DNA of 64,000 nucleotides from positions 1,426,001 through 1,490,000 of the forward strand of contig CANUEZ040000183.1 of assembly GCA_948099385.1 (NCBI GenBank). The letters run 5' to 3'. The stretch is from Fasciola hepatica. Its lineage: Eukaryota > Platyhelminthes > Trematoda > Plagiorchiida > Fasciolidae. A model generated the notes under the pieces. It saw nothing but the letters and a program-made list of their open reading frames with translations, had not been told where the DNA came from and ran no database searches. Every line of letters starts with the position of its first letter. The first letter of the stretch is position 1. The translations under genes and the position numbers were made by a program. Shown here piece by piece: positions 22,241-35,867 of this stretch.

Positions 22241-23521
22241 CAATCGGTGTAGGAATATATGAAAACTGAACTAGTGATAGTATAAACGATCATTTCTGAG
22301 GATTATCCCCTCGGGAATTGAGAACCAGTAATCTTCCACGGTAAAAAGAGTGCAGCTTAGCTGTCTTTCCCTACCCATATAAGAGCTGACTAGACTTAGC
22401 GTGGTCTATTTATAACAATATACATCGGCATCATTGTCACGGAAACAATTCTCACTTTATCAAGCAAAAATGGCAGAATATTTCTGGAAAAGAGACAGTA
22501 TCACTGTGAAAATAATCTTAAAGCAGCACAGAAACCTCCAACGATCTACAAATTTATCATTTATTCACGGCTAGAGTGACTCGGGAGTCTGGTGAGAGCA
22601 CAGAATTTGAAAAAAACAGCAAAATCGGGCGTTCTGCTTGTTCTATAGTCCGCTTGTTTTGTTAGGAACTAATACACATTATCCACAGGACTCTGTCCAT
22701 ATTCAGGTTGTGTACCACTTGATGATGCAAAAACTTTCTGGAAAAGTTGTGCAAAAGTTATGTCTTCGTAAGGCGCAATTTAAACAGAATATTTGTGTTG
22801 ATCAATAGGTTTGTCGTTGATGGAGTTGGGGTCCTGTTCGGGCTCATGTAAACAATTCCAGTGGATGTATAAAAATGAAACTTTCCCAGTGTGATGAAAG
22901 GCAAAATCTCTGCTTATCCTATGAGATGGAATAAGGAATCCATGACCAGAAGTACAATATTTCCTGAAAGTTTTATCACTAATCAGTATGGACATCTGCT
23001 GTAAACTACTTCAGATACCAATCAGAGGAGTAATACTGATGGCTTTGTACAAATACGACAGAAAATACAAAGTCAAGCATGTTTATAATTGAACATTTTC
23101 TACCGCCATGCGTCAAGTGTAGGCTTTTTTTTGAAATATCCCCCTGGTTTTATTTCCACTGTTGTGTACAGAAAATCATATTTGGAAACTCACTCCTAAT
23201 ACACCCAAGGATGCATGCAGTACACAGAACCTGGTTTCCAGCTGCGAAATCATGGATGTGCTTGTCCTAAAAGACCTAACAGTTGCCATTGGGATAAGGG
23301 TAGTGGAAGTCTCATGGCTCGAATTAGTTACATGCCCTCCAAACTTCTGTGTTGTACAATAGGGTCAGTGTAACTGTAGCAAGACATCTCATCTCCGATG
23401 AGAAATTGATTCTTTCCTGTAGGCAAGGTACATTTGCCAAAATCATGTATTCAGCGTAATTACTGACGTGGTCCTTCGACTGAATGAAGACGACTGCAAA
23501 TACGTCGTTATATTGTTGTAG

Positions 23522-23732
23522 GTGCAACTTGGGTCTGGCTGGGTGAATTCCTCCATTTCCAACATCACGGCTGGTGGTGAGAAAGACAAATTTCGGTGGG
23601 CTTCTGAGAGTTTCTGCCAGTATCGGTGTGGATTATGGGGATTAAACGGAATTTGGGTCAAGCTTGACCAAAAAGTTGAAAATATGCCTGGCTTAATCGC
23701 AGAGGTTTGGTGTGAGAGACAGTTAATCGGTA
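23522..23732 (+). CDS. Candidate plus-strand exon of a secreted or membrane protein
   Basis: A strong acceptor (ttatattgttgtag) and a strong donor (GGTA|GTAAGTATC) enclose 211 bases. In frame (210+1) the 70 codons begin VQLGSGWVNSSISNITAGGE and include FCQYRCGLWGLNGIWVKLDQ. There are three cysteines, several Trp/Gly and two N-glycosylation sequons (NSS, NIT), suggesting an extracellular segment. The opposite strand is also open (23443-23763), but it lacks equally good splice sites. I do not recognise the family. Confidence 0.42.
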
Positions 23733-24047
23733 GTAAGTATCTGTACGATTCACACATTTTCACGTTTATTGTGTTATTTTGGTACAGCGTCCCTCTGCTG
23801 CATCGACGTTCGAATGTAAATAGTTAATACACACCTTTTTATAACAAAGGTAGTTTTTATACTGACTCAGTGTGTAACGTAAACTGATTGGTGCACTAGA
23901 CAATCAACAACAGAAAACAGGATGGTGATAAAATCACTCGAACGTACTCTACAGACGACCCCAAAAGGATGATGTTATCTCGGCTGATACTGTGCTATTT
24001 GCGTTCTAATTGGTCTGTTGAGCGAGCAAACTGACAACAATATTCTA

Positions 24048-24202
24048 TTATGGGTAACTGTTTATTGTTCGGTAACAAAGCATTATCGGAAAAGATGGTA
24101 GTCGGTCGTCGTTTCGGTTACCGCGGGTAACCTGTCTGAAGACCAAGACTACCATCTTTTCCGATAACGCTGTATTATCGAACAATAAACATTTACCTAT
24201 AA
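24048..24202. repeat. Foldback element: 56-base inverted arms with inner hairpin
   Basis: Arms 24048-24103 and 24147-24202 are reverse complements with about five mismatches. The spacer contains another perfect small hairpin (GGTTACC GCG GGTAACC, 24116-24132). The whole 155 bases fold on themselves. Probably a foldback or MITE-type non-autonomous element; no clear target-site duplication is seen. Confidence 0.9.
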
Positions 24203-24929
24203 CAAATCGCATGGTGCGTCGTTTTTTTGACACACTCTGAACGGATCGGGGATCTGATACACTATCAATATTCTATTCTTTCCATGACCTTGGTCAAGTG
24301 TTTAAGTTTCAAGTTTGTACGAAGAAAATGGCTTCATAATATTGCAACCTACCGTTTCGGACTATTGAAAATAACTTCATTGTATTCAGCGAAAAATCAT
24401 AATAATTACAGCCGTCATTTTCTTATCTGACTAAATGAAGATAGATGATAGGCGGAATTTGAGCATCATCTGATCGGGAACGGCTTAAAAAAGAAACCAT
24501 TTAAATTAAATCAAGGGACATTGCTGATGAACTACTTGGTCTACAAGTAATCCTCACGAGAACTGTAACAGTTAGTTGTATGCAATGACCGTTTCGTGGA
24601 AAAAATCACAGGAATGTCGAACCAGTGGCATAAAACAAACATTTTCAAACGTTTTGGAAATACAGTCTTTGTAACAAAAGTGACAAGCTTTGCGCACAAA
24701 TTCCTCAAAACCTGACCTCAATTGCGAATAAATCATGACTTGACTTGATTATGGTCATCATTCATCTTCAGTAGCCGATATCAGTTGATCGTCCTTAATG
24801 TAAAACCAATAGAGAGATATATCATCATTGCCCTCGCAGCGACACGTGATTTGATCAAAGGGGATCCTCAGCTGACCAAAGTCCTCATCCCGGTTAAACA
24901 TGACCTACGGATGACTAAACATACGAAAG

Positions 24930-24990
24930 TGAGCCGAAAGTCGCTGGTTCGATTCCGGCTCCCAGCGTCGGGTTTCTGGATGGGGAACAT
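24930..24990 (+). mobile_element. tRNA-like B-box fragment (SINE relic)
   Basis: Perfect B-box GGTTCGATTCC at 24946-24956 followed by GGCTCCCAGCG. The A-box is poor. An ORF crossing it and ending at 24994 is unlikely to be real. Confidence 0.4.
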
Positions 24991-24999
24991 GTAAGTGTA

Positions 25000-27335
25000 T
25001 TTCCCAGCATTTCTAAGATTCAGGCTCCTCGTACCATTCAATATCTCGTGTTCTCATATTTTACTATTGAAAAGGATAAGTAGAATCGAAGAAACCAGAT
25101 CTACCACGTAACTGATTTGCATAGGAGCATAACAACGTCCTGAAATTTTGTTCTTTTCCAGTGAAAATTTAGAAAGAATGATCTTCGTGATGGAGCTTCG
25201 CCTCTAAAATATAGCTGCTTCATGTTCACATTAGGATTAGACGTTGCTACGAAAACAACAATACTGTAGCTCAAATACAACTCCAGATTCGCATTTCATT
25301 TATCTAGCAATATAGTACTCTGTCGGTCCTTAGCAGACTGCATTAGCTCTCATAGTTTCAGCCAACCCTTGAATATACTTGTAATCATCCAAGCGTAGCA
25401 GCGGTTTTTTTGATGAACTCCAAGTTTTGGTCGGTTCTCGAATTAGCACTTTTGCGAAGGCCGAAAGTTTTGATTCATCAAAGGATGCACTGCAGCACAA
25501 CTTAAATCTGTGCCTATATTTTGCTCTTTACCACCAGTACATTTTTCACTAACTTAAACAAGGCCCGTGTTTGGCGTGCTTCGAAACAGCAAATCTGTGT
25601 CATCAACATTAAGTACGTTGCGCAGTTAGCACTTGTGCATACTTCTACCGTTATTTGCAATCAGGGGTCCACTATCTGGGCAGAACCTTCCGGAGATTCT
25701 TCGTGCGGATTGTGCACAATATGTAACGAGGCTTTTGTTATTTGAATAGCCAGCCCTAGGCGGCTGTGGGCTTTTCACGACCAAGTTCACCCTTGACTTT
25801 GTCGGCTTCGTCTTGTAGCAGATCGCCAGAAGCAGGAACATTTACCTGGCGGGATCCAGAAACATACTGGCATTTTTTCTCTTCCAGGGGAGATAACCGC
25901 AGGTTCAGGAGGTAATACTGTTTGACCATTCCTGTGTTATTGTCTGTCTTCTGTGGAGCTCGTTGTGCTTGGCAATGGTTGATGCCGTTTATTTCTACAA
26001 CCTCCGAATTACTTATTCAGGACTCACTCAAATAGACCACTCTCATCCGTCGGTGAATCTGTGATTCAAGTGTAGCCGCACAAATCGCACTGAATGATAG
26101 TAACTGAACTACGTCGACTCACTGGCCTTAAGAACAAGTAAGAACGGTTCTTGAGCAAAACTTGTGATTTCGCAGTGGGTAATCTCAAAGTTACTCAGAA
26201 TCTGATGCAAAACCTATTCACTGTGATCAGGGTAAGGGTTCACTAAATCATTGGCTGGGTCACGTTCATAAGCAAACAATACTGAGTTCTCATTGAGAGA
26301 CGGAAAGCCTCCAAACCCTACTCATTTAAAGTCTTTATAGCTTACACTAATTGACATATATAACAGTCGGCGCGATTAGAACTCAAGAAACTCAGTAGCC
26401 TAAATAATCTAATTTATCTTTTTACATTATCGCTCATAAGTTTATAAGAACGGGGAACTTTTGTAGCCTCAGAGGCCTACTGGACTAATAAAAATAGCTG
26501 GCAACCAGACCCTGAGTAGAAAACCACATACGTTCCCATCACTTCAGACGTGGCAACCAGCCAGTAAATTGATATCATATTCGGAAAAAAACTCTTGGAG
26601 CTATTTTGCCTGAAAACGTTTTTCTGTTCGGGGTTGAATTCCAGTGAATATGTTTTTTGTTAGGTTCCGGTATTAGGTTTCCTATGCTGAAAGTGCGCTT
26701 TTACAATAAAGCAGTTCCTGGCAGGAAGGTTATTGCACTTAGGGGGGTTGCAATTTTGGGTGAGGGGCTACAGTATCGGTGTCAGAGAATATAACAGAAA
26801 AATGCTGAGATGGCAATGCTAACCATAAACCATGTTAAATCAGTTCGACGAAACAATTCTCTGCTAAAATGACCTGTTAATTTTTTATTCCAAAAATGTC
26901 ATCCTTAATCGAGTAAAACTGCTTCGATTTCCTCACTGGGAATTCTAATGACAGAATAGCCAAATTTCGCGCGATAGTTGACTCGCGCAAAAACACCTAA
27001 CTGAAAACAGGGTCACTCTGTGGGAGAAGCTGCTGTGCAGCTTGACTGTTTTGAAAGCATTCGAGCACGGTTAATTATTCAGAAAGAAGACCGGAGGAGG
27101 AATCGAGCGTAAATTGAGTAGTCCCTGTGCGACAAGTCTGATATGGGTTCTCACAGCTTTCCTAAGAAGTTGACTGTGTAATTATTTATTATCCACACGA
27201 ATTTCTCGTCATTAGACCAAAGGTGTCCCCATATGATAGGCGGAAAATGGTCGATGCTGTTAGCTTCACATGACTGTAATTATATTTGGACTTCCGCCAT
27301 GACCCTTGCCGATTTGCTTAATAATCATAAACCCC
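25000..27335. other. No recognisable features
   Basis: Short overlapping ORFs on both strands (for example 25521-25745 plus and 25626-25841 minus) shadow each other and show no motif. Probably intron or intergenic DNA. Confidence 0.4.
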
Positions 27336-27354
27336 ATATATATATAATATATAC

Positions 27355-27409
<55 letters not shown>
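27336..27409. repeat. TA microsatellite
   Basis: Uninterrupted (TA)n from about 27356 to 27408, with an imperfect ATATATAATATATAC lead-in. Likely polymorphic in length. Confidence 0.98.
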
Positions 27410-27411
<2 letters not shown>

Positions 27412-30400
27412 CTCATATGATGCACCCAACCCACTTCCGTGACCTGCAAATTACTGAATAAAAAATAAAAATAAGACAGGTGCTTTCTCTTTTTCTAACC
27501 TCACGCTTTTGTTATGATTTCTCGATTGCGAAAGTCCCCAACTTGGATTCATTTTCATGCACAGATTGACCGCTTGCCTGGTTAATAAATTCACTCACTG
27601 GAAGGATACGGTGCATCAAATTAGATAAGCATGCCTCCAAAGGCTGGGTCATTATTGTTAGAATAATCAAAATCACCGTTCTATCCCATTCGCACATCCG
27701 ACTTGCATCATTTGTAGACCTTCTAATGACGAAAAGTACGCGAGCGATTTCTTCCTGTCACACTATCAACAATAGTTCTGATTTAAATGAATTTAGCAAA
27801 AATCTGAGAAATTTCAAGAGGTCCTATCAAGCCCGGTCTAAATTAAGCTGACCACACAGTTCGGAATGCATCTTCACTCTTTCACGTTCATCTTTCGCCG
27901 CAGTAGTCGTGACTGATATCTGTATCTCTTGTAGAATAGACTCCTTAAAGCAATTCGGAATAACGGTAAATACTTACCCAAGGTCGGATATTTCAAGACA
28001 CCACAATAAAACTTGTCTGCTCAAGACTATCAGTGTATTCGTCTCATAATACTCTGTGATTCTCCAGTAAAACTACTTATATTTCTGAAAGAAGACTTCG
28101 AGTTTTTACCACGTGATATAATGATCATTTTTGGTTGCCTAGTCAACGCAAACAAACTAATGTTCAAACCTTGTGGGAGCCGAATTGAGTAGCGCTATGC
28201 TTTCAGCCGGAAAAAAACACAGTCATAAAATACGCACCCGTTGCACACTGACACTTTTCTCCGAAATACCCATCCATAAACACGATATGATGTTTGGTAA
28301 CATTTATATCTATCGTGATCGTTACTGGGCTCGCACATTGGAGGGCGAACAGTGAAAGAAGAAAGAATAATAAATATACTGTGCCCTATTTTCGGGGCAG
28401 AAAACTGTTTTTCATTGGTTTTTTGTATTTTCTGCGATACGGATGTGACGATTGTTTGAAAGAATGATTGTGGCTGTACTGTAAGCACAGAGAAGTCCCA
28501 AGTCATAAAGATACAAATAAATTTACTGGAGTATTTGTGGTGATTTTCGATAGGAAAGGCGAAAAATCTCAATCAACACGCGACAGGGTTTTTCTCTTAC
28601 TCACGTTTTTTCAACGACGGTTATTGTCAGATGGACTTTTTCAGTTCATACGAATAAAAGATGTGATTTTTACCCGATGTCAAACCAGGTACGTAGGAAG
28701 TCGTCAGTGAAATATTTCAACTAGCCACAGAATATAAGGAACAAATCACTGTGCCCATTCTAGTAGTTGTCTTCTCTGGACTCAGAAGAAACGTAAAGAT
28801 CCTAGATTAAACGATTTCTGTAAGAGTAAACTAATAATTGCTTTACTGAATTGTACTACTGGTTGAACGAGAAAAAAACCTTAATGTATTGTAGTGCAAA
28901 ACACTAGTTTGAAGTTCGTCTCACAAAACGTAATTTTGTGCGTATTGCAGAAAATTCATAAATATAGTGCCGTTTAATATTCGTTCATCTTTTGCGTACC
29001 TCATTGACCCCTAATGCACACCGCTGGTCATCCTTATATACCAGTTTGCGACCGGCCTTCAAATACACCTTCCGGGTTTTCTTGTCATCTTTTGACGAAA
29101 GCAAGTTCGAAACAATTTAAAACTGGCTGTTTAGTAGACGCTGTGACCCCACCTCCATGCCAGAATGTAAACCGCGTGAGAAAAATAAAAGTGTCGGTTT
29201 AAACACAAATGTAAACCCCACTGTTCTGTGTATGTACTGGTTTCTGTTTAATGGAGAGCTCTCCCTTCTTCACTCTCGAAAATTTATTCAAAGTACGTAC
29301 TATCTCCACTGACAAGTTTATGGGGCCTCTAGTTGTCCAGCGCTGCAGCAGATACCAAACCTTTATACGGGAAATTTTTTGAGGAGAAATCGGACCAAAT
29401 TCTTTTTTGACTAATGACAATATATCAGCTAACACACTCAATTTTGGATGTTGTGGAGAACTTGTGAAAACGGCACTATTTTTCCGCACCAGTTTCACCA
29501 ATATAAAACAAAAGTATACTTGAGTCAAGTCAATATGTGCTCCTATTCATCTCAACGGATGGACTAACAATACGGCGATAAGGTATTCTAGCAAAGTTGT
29601 ATTCATGGAAAAGTTCTAATCTTAAGGGGTGAATAAATCCACTGTTCAAGCCTGAGGTATTCGACTTTATTCTGTCAATAGTAGATAACTTTCCGGGGAC
29701 GGCGCTGACCGTCAGTTATGGCAACCCAAATCAACCAATGTGACACTATGAAATCAATGTCGTTGGGATAAAATAATCTGGGAAATTCGTAGAACTGGTG
29801 ACATTTCAGTGATATCACCCAGGTTTGCCATTGCGCATGTGAAGTAAATCGATAGACAGAAACGAGCAGTGATCCGATTTGAACTTCTTCCGAGCTGCAC
29901 TGTGTGACTTTTGCTGTTCGCTTAATCCTGGCTTGAGATCAAACAAAACATGAATTAGTTTTATTTGTATCTTTATTATTGGCTATGTCTAATCATAACT
30001 TGTAGTAATGCCCTCACTATTTTCTTTTCATTCTTCAAGTTGCTCACGCTGTGTTTTACCCAACTGCCTCTTGATCTGATGCCGTCTTCTGTTTTCTGCT
30101 GCAAGACATTCTCAATTTTTGAAGCTTTTCCATGAAATATCCTCCCCAGAAACACCAGCAGGGGGAATTTGCAAAAAATTATCTTCCACTTTCCACTGAA
30201 CCAGTGTAATCTTATGGGTTTTGTGCAGACTCCTGCGCTAATAAAGCAGAGTATATGTCAAACGGACTACACCGGCTTGAGGTTAACGCAAAGATTATGC
30301 TTCAAAAATAACCCGGAAATCTTCTATTGGCGTACGAATAACCGTGAGTTTGCTATAAAGCAGCGAAACCATATAGTTTTTTTTGAATGTGTGCATTATT

Positions 30401-31669
30401 TTGCTCATATTACTGAAATAAGCACCCCTTCGATCCGTCAGTGATATCGATCAGTCATGGCCAGTTTTATCCTCGTAGTTCAAAACCTATCCATTGCCTA
30501 CATATGATAATTCTGTTTCCCGGTAAGTTTAGCAATGTATACAAGGTTACTCATTTTGAACGCTCCCAGATCAACATAGCACTTATGTTAAGTATAGTGT
30601 TACGTATCAAATTGTCTATTGGCGCAATGAATTGAGACGAAAAGTTGAATTTCAAATCAATTCAAATGATTCAAGGGCAATGAAGTGGAAGAGGAAAGTT
30701 AATTATTTTTATTTTTGTTATGTTATCTGAGTTTCACTGTAACAGCTGGGACTTCATGCACTTGACGGGTAGTACATGAACCTTTCACCATATAAATAGT
30801 TGTTTTTCAAACAAATAAGCACCAACTCCCGTCATTTCTCATTCAGAAATTATACAAAACTTTGCGAAGAGGAATACAGCGGGATGAGGGATATCAAAAA
30901 GCAAGTAGTTTCTACGGAGAGATGTTCTGACATTCGATTCCATAACAGGAATTCACGTAGTTTTGCAGGAACAATCTCAATCGTTTTCCTAGTTTTCCCC
31001 ATCAAACTAGAAAAAATCCAAAAAGAACGCTCACAACATGATTCGAGGAATATGACAAACCACTTCTCAATCAATAAGCGAAGCGGCTATAGCGGTAGCC
31101 ACACCTCGTCGAGATCATTCACTTCCTTTAGAGAAACTAGTTGCTAACTATTTCAAACCCTGCTTGGTCAAAACTTCAGACTGCCTCAGTCAAGAATGTG
31201 ACTTATCCCATAAACCTGGGTAGCCATGCAAAGTTACGCCCAGTAAAACCTACTTCAGGCCACATTTTCCCACGATTTTCACTTTGTTTTATTCTCTAAT
31301 ATTATTATCAACCACTTCTCCACCACATCCACTAAAGTCTATCCCTGAATGGTTTCTTTGTGATAACGTTCGTTGTATAGATTTTTTGTTCGAAGTTAGG
31401 TGTTCAGGGAAAAGATGGGTGTACTATGTATACTACTACCTAACTTTAAATATCATTTTCGTCATCTTTAGTTTAGGGGCAAGCTTTTTTCAATTCACTT
31501 ATCACTTATTTCGATAAGCCTTACACATGCACCCACCATTCTGAAAAAGGGGAAAGAGGAGCTTCAGGATTCATTTTTGAACGGCGAAGCGCTGCTGTGG
31601 TTCTTTGCTTGAAGACAGCAAAGAGAGGTCACCGAATAAAAAATGTCAGCAACCGAGTCAGTGGAAACC
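27410..31669. other. No confident features
   Basis: Several ORFs of 90-125 codons occur here (28195-28572 minus, 29199-29528 minus, 30169-30444 plus, 30800-31147 plus). None has a recognisable motif. The 29199-29528 minus ORF has the most protein-like composition, but I found no clean splice pair. Confidence 0.35.
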
Positions 31670-31808
31670 AGAGCTGTAATCTCATTTGAATCGAATGGGT
31701 CGTGCATGAACATGGAGTCAGTTTTGAGAATCATGCGATGATTCCTCCAAAGAAAATGGACTCCTCGTCCATGGACGCTTGTTTCGATTCAAGTGAGATT
31801 ACTGCTGT
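31670..31808. mobile_element. MITE-like element with 19-24 base terminal inverted repeats
   Basis: The core at 31677-31801 starts TAATCTCATTTGAATCGAA and ends with its inverted copy with one mismatch. Allowing two mismatches the repeats extend to ~24 bases. The inner TTTTGAGAATCATGCGATGA segment recurs near 61410 and 62110, so this is the complete short member of a family with longer or partial relatives at the right end of the window. No obvious target duplication. Confidence 0.8.
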
Positions 31809-34800
31809 AAATCAACTGTGGAGTGCTCAGGTATAAGGATGATTGGGTGGAAGAGTACCGAGTACGCATATCTGATGAGCGGTAATAATCGCGAAACCCG
31901 TGGTATGCTTCCGGAGAAATTTTGTCCTGTCATCCAGGTACAGCCCCATACTACTCATATCGAAAATCAATAAAAACTATTTCTGCAATAACATTAGGCC
32001 GAATTAACATGTCCAACTCTAAATAATGTCCGTCCGATTTCAACTAAGCTTAGTTTTCTTACGTTGACTGGCCGTCACAAATTCCACGCCTTTCTAACAC
32101 CCGTTGTTAGCTGAGTTACAATCTGCAATGGCCCATCGTTCGTCGCCCGAAATTCTGATTCACAGGCGAGAGCCGCCGAAGCCTTGGGGTAATTTATTGT
32201 ACTGACAACAAACCTAATATACTCGGAAACCACTGTTCTAATTAGGGGATTGCTGATTACCCTCTTTTTCGCTCAGACCAACTGGCGCATAAAATGATGA
32301 CTACATTTACCCAACCAGACGGTCAAAATTTAAATCTCATAGGACAGTGAGTGACGTGGTGTGTATACTTGTTTGTGCGTATCTTTGAAGATTCATGGCC
32401 AGAATTTTGATTTCAGCTGGTACTTTACATCTGGGGCAGAACATTCAGTTTGCTACTAACAAACACACTAACACCCAGTATTTCATTGATTCATATTCTT
32501 GTTTTTTCCCAACATCGTGCGTTTGACATCTCGTATGCAGAGTACTAAAACAGACACTTGCCAGAGTTGAATAAAGTTGACGACTGAATCGCTTGGTCTA
32601 TTGGACTGAAATGTGCATCTTGTGGTTGGGATAGGTGAGAAAAAAATGAATAACACAAGTAAAATGGGGACTGAATGTAGGAGAGAAGTACACTTTTTGA
32701 CCATCATTCAGCACTCAACCTCAATAACAGCCACTACTGGCTGATCAACAGTAAAAAGTGAACGAAGTTTAACCATCCTTTTCACAATAGGCGCACTCAG
32801 TAATTCACATCGTAAGTATTTCAATTAATTTGACCTCAGTCCAAAGCCATTTACAAAGCTCAAGGTACATATATTTCCGGGCTCGATGTGTGCAAACATT
32901 TGCTGTGTTCCTGCACGTTTTTGTATTCAAACAAAAGTATTCCCGAATGTTTTCTAAAGGTGCGGTTTATTTGCTGATTCATACGTGGGAACAGAAGTAC
33001 TTGTTACATGATCTTTGTAATAAGATATGGTCTCGTTTTCAAAGAAATTTTTATTAGGAGCGCGATATATCTCTTAAAAATTGCACGAGGTGGTCCTTAC
33101 TAGAAGTTGCCCGTTTGTTTCGTAGTTCAGCTTCTAACCGTGGAAGAGCATCAAGATTTCGTAAGTAGAGGAGCAAAATACAAGACAAAGATTCTCTAGT
33201 GCAATGGGTTTCCTCGCTGCATCTTGTCTGTGTTGAAAATAATCGACCATAACTTGCGTCATACCATTTTCAACTTGTTTCCGAGATTTGCAAAAATCGA
33301 TTGATGTACAGTATGGTCAAAGTCAAACAACAGATCCGAAATCTTAGAAGCAGCTAGTCAAGAAATGAATGAAGATTAGGAAAGACTCTGTTAGGAACCA
33401 GAGCAGACACTTAATCAGACGTGAGGCATTCTTAAGTACTTCATTGAACCAGTGATTTTAAAGCAGTCAAGTGAGAAACAACTGTGATAAGCGTGTTTAT
33501 ATTAGAATCAAATCATATCTTACGTATTTGTTTGTAGACTACGAGATGCTGTTGTTTCAGTGTGGGTTCTTCTTGTTATCTCCGCATTATGTATTTCCGA
33601 TTTTAATACATTTCGGCCATTGTGTTTATTTATTCAGTGTATCGGTTATAAAACAGTGTTTTTGGAAGAAATACGTACCTAAAATCAGTAGGAACTAGCT
33701 TCCATCTTCTTCCTACTACAAAGCAGGTTGTACGGTAGTTTTCTGATGTAAATATAATTCTGTACCGGTACCTTTCAAATTAAAACTATACGTATTTAGT
33801 AGTGGAGTTTTGCAAGAACATTCAAAGGGCTTAATATGTGCAATAATGATGATGTCTCGATTTCGGGTTTTACTTCCTCCGTGTGTTGTGCAATAATGTC
33901 ACAATTCTTCTAGAAGATAAACGAAACCAACTGGTAACCATGAAGTGAGGTATCGACCAAGAGCTTTGAAACTAGGATCCGAAAGGGTTAACATTCCCTG
34001 CACTGATTGCTTGAAAACCATGAGTAGTTATAACCAAAACGGATGAGTGAAATAAAATCAGTTCAAAGTCTGATAGGACAAGGGAGGATCAGTTTGACAA
34101 CAAATATTGTGACTGAAAACTCTCGACCATTTAGTGGTCAATATAAAACGTGAAAGGAAAGGTGATACTCTCTTCGTATAAACCAACAAGAAGTATTATA
34201 ACGTTTAGATCAAATGAACAATTATCCAGGACAGAGAAGTAGGATTTCCCAATAACGGCTGATCGCAAGCAAAATACAGAAGCCGGTTCGTGGCTCTTCA
34301 TCGTAGTCGTGCGTATCAAGGTCCCAAAAAACCATATTCCTATCTGATGGCGGTTTTCAGTGTGCCTTTTAAACATCTGTGAAAGAAACATTTCAATTGC
34401 TTGGAATTCAACACAAATCGCTTGACGGGTCAGAATCTGTTAAATCTGATCAGACATAAAGTGGCTTGCAATTCACGCAATACAATAGACGGGGCCGTCT
34501 TTGGCTGGTTAGGTCACAGGACACGGGTGGCCATGGAAAATCAGCAGTATCTACACGTGACCAGTGTTCAGTGTGAAGAAAACGTTCTTGGAGGTCAAAG
34601 ATCCGAAGGGAAGTTGTCTGTCCGCGTGCAAACAGTCAGTTTTATTATTAACAATAACAAGCCTAGTTTTATCTCATCCTAAGTTATATATTGCCTGATG
34701 CTACTCGCATTTCTGCGAAATCGTGCTTGTTATGGAAACAAACGGTAGATTTGTGTCTTACTTATTTGGTAACAGTAAACAGTTGATGTATCAATCAGCT

Positions 34801-35379
34801 GTATTCAGTTACCTCTCATTTTAAATATTTGTTCAGTGTTTCAACTAAAGTGCTTTCACCTATTCATTGCTCTTGAGCATTGTTTCGAATTATCTTGCCC
34901 ACGAATCACTGAACTCAACTTCAGTCGGACGAGAGATTATTCAGTTGAACAAAAGTTAAATTTTCATTACTTAAAATCCAACGACTTGAATAACTGATCA
35001 AAGAAGCCAAACCGGGTCTTTCGTTCTTTCTAATTATCGTGACATCAATGGAGATGGCATCTAGGAGAACCTTCATCATCCAAGTTTTGGCAGGATAGGA
35101 TAAGGTAGGGCCCAAGAATTATTGGGGTAAACGTCTAGTTCGATGACTAATCGAAGTGAGTTGGCAGAACAAAATATCCCATTGCAGAATGAACAGTTAC
35201 TGATGATGTAGGCTGAAGGCTTCGTTCGTCTTTTAATCAAAACAACCGTTGTCTTTTCGCAATCCGAAAAATTTCATCGGGTAGCAACAAAACGTTGTTG
35301 GCACAGTTAGCTCTTTCACCAAAGGGACAGAATATTGAATAGATCTGTTGAAGAAAGTTAGATAATTTACGTTGAATCT
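31809..35379. other. Mostly featureless apart from one micro-exon candidate
   Basis: AT-rich, stop-rich sequence. The ORF at 32830-33057 has a plausible C-terminal part but no splice support. See 33126-33160. Confidence 0.4.
33126..33160 (+). CDS. Candidate 35-base micro-exon
   Basis: A very good acceptor (cccgtttgtttcgtag) and donor (TTTC|GTAAGTAG) enclose 35 bases. In frame 2+33 these read QLLTVEEHQDF; frame 1+33+1 is also open. Short exons are common in flatworm genes. Evidence is splice sites only. Confidence 0.3.
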
Positions 35380-35811
35380 TTGGTTTCTAAGAATTCATTT
35401 CTGAATGAAGCTTCCAGTTCGGATGACTCAGATTGCAGCAACCGTTTTATGTATCGCTGGTTAGTCGTAGTAAGCCTGTGTTATTTGCCAAATGACTTGC
35501 CCAAAAAAAAGAATCAACTTTACTGGGTCTCGTTAAATTCATGCGCACTATACGGACAACCAAATCAATATCCCTTCCATGCATGGACAAACGCTTGCTT
35601 GCTAGTGACCTTCAATTACGCTTCAGCACCAGAAGCGATGACTTATCGGTTTCGCTATTTTCCGATGGGCCTTACTCTTACGCGCGACGGCACTTGTAAT
35701 TTAGCTCCTTCGCTCACTTGTTTGTGGCTTACCTGTAGGCCTCAGTTGGGTGTTTGTGTTTACACTCCTACAAATAAACGCAGAGCCCACAATATGCGTT
35801 CTATTTACTAA
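35380..35811 (+). CDS. Longest ORF in the window (about 143 codons), unidentified
   Basis: Open from 35380; the first ATG is at ~35446, giving about 121 codons to the stop at 35809-35811. It contains a mildly hydrophobic WLVVVSLCYLP segment and seven cysteines, with no motif I recognise. It ends just before an A-run and a SINE-like piece, so it may be decayed mobile sequence. Could be chance. Confidence 0.2.
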   Translation: MVSKNSFLNEASSSDDSDCSNRFMYRWLVVVSLCYLPNDLPKKKNQLYWVSLNSCALYGQPNQYPFHAWTNACLLVTFNYASAPEAMTYRFRYFPMGLTLTRDGTCNLAPSLTCLWLTCRPQLGVCVYTPTNKRRAHNMRSIY

Positions 35812-35867
35812 CCAAAAAAAAAACAAATCTAACCGAGCGAAGTAAAACATGATCATCTCTCTTCTGA

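Noticed and set aside
28195..28572. 125-codon minus ORF
   Set aside because: Overlaps plus ORFs, low-complexity hydrophobic and basic mix, no motif and no usable splice pair.
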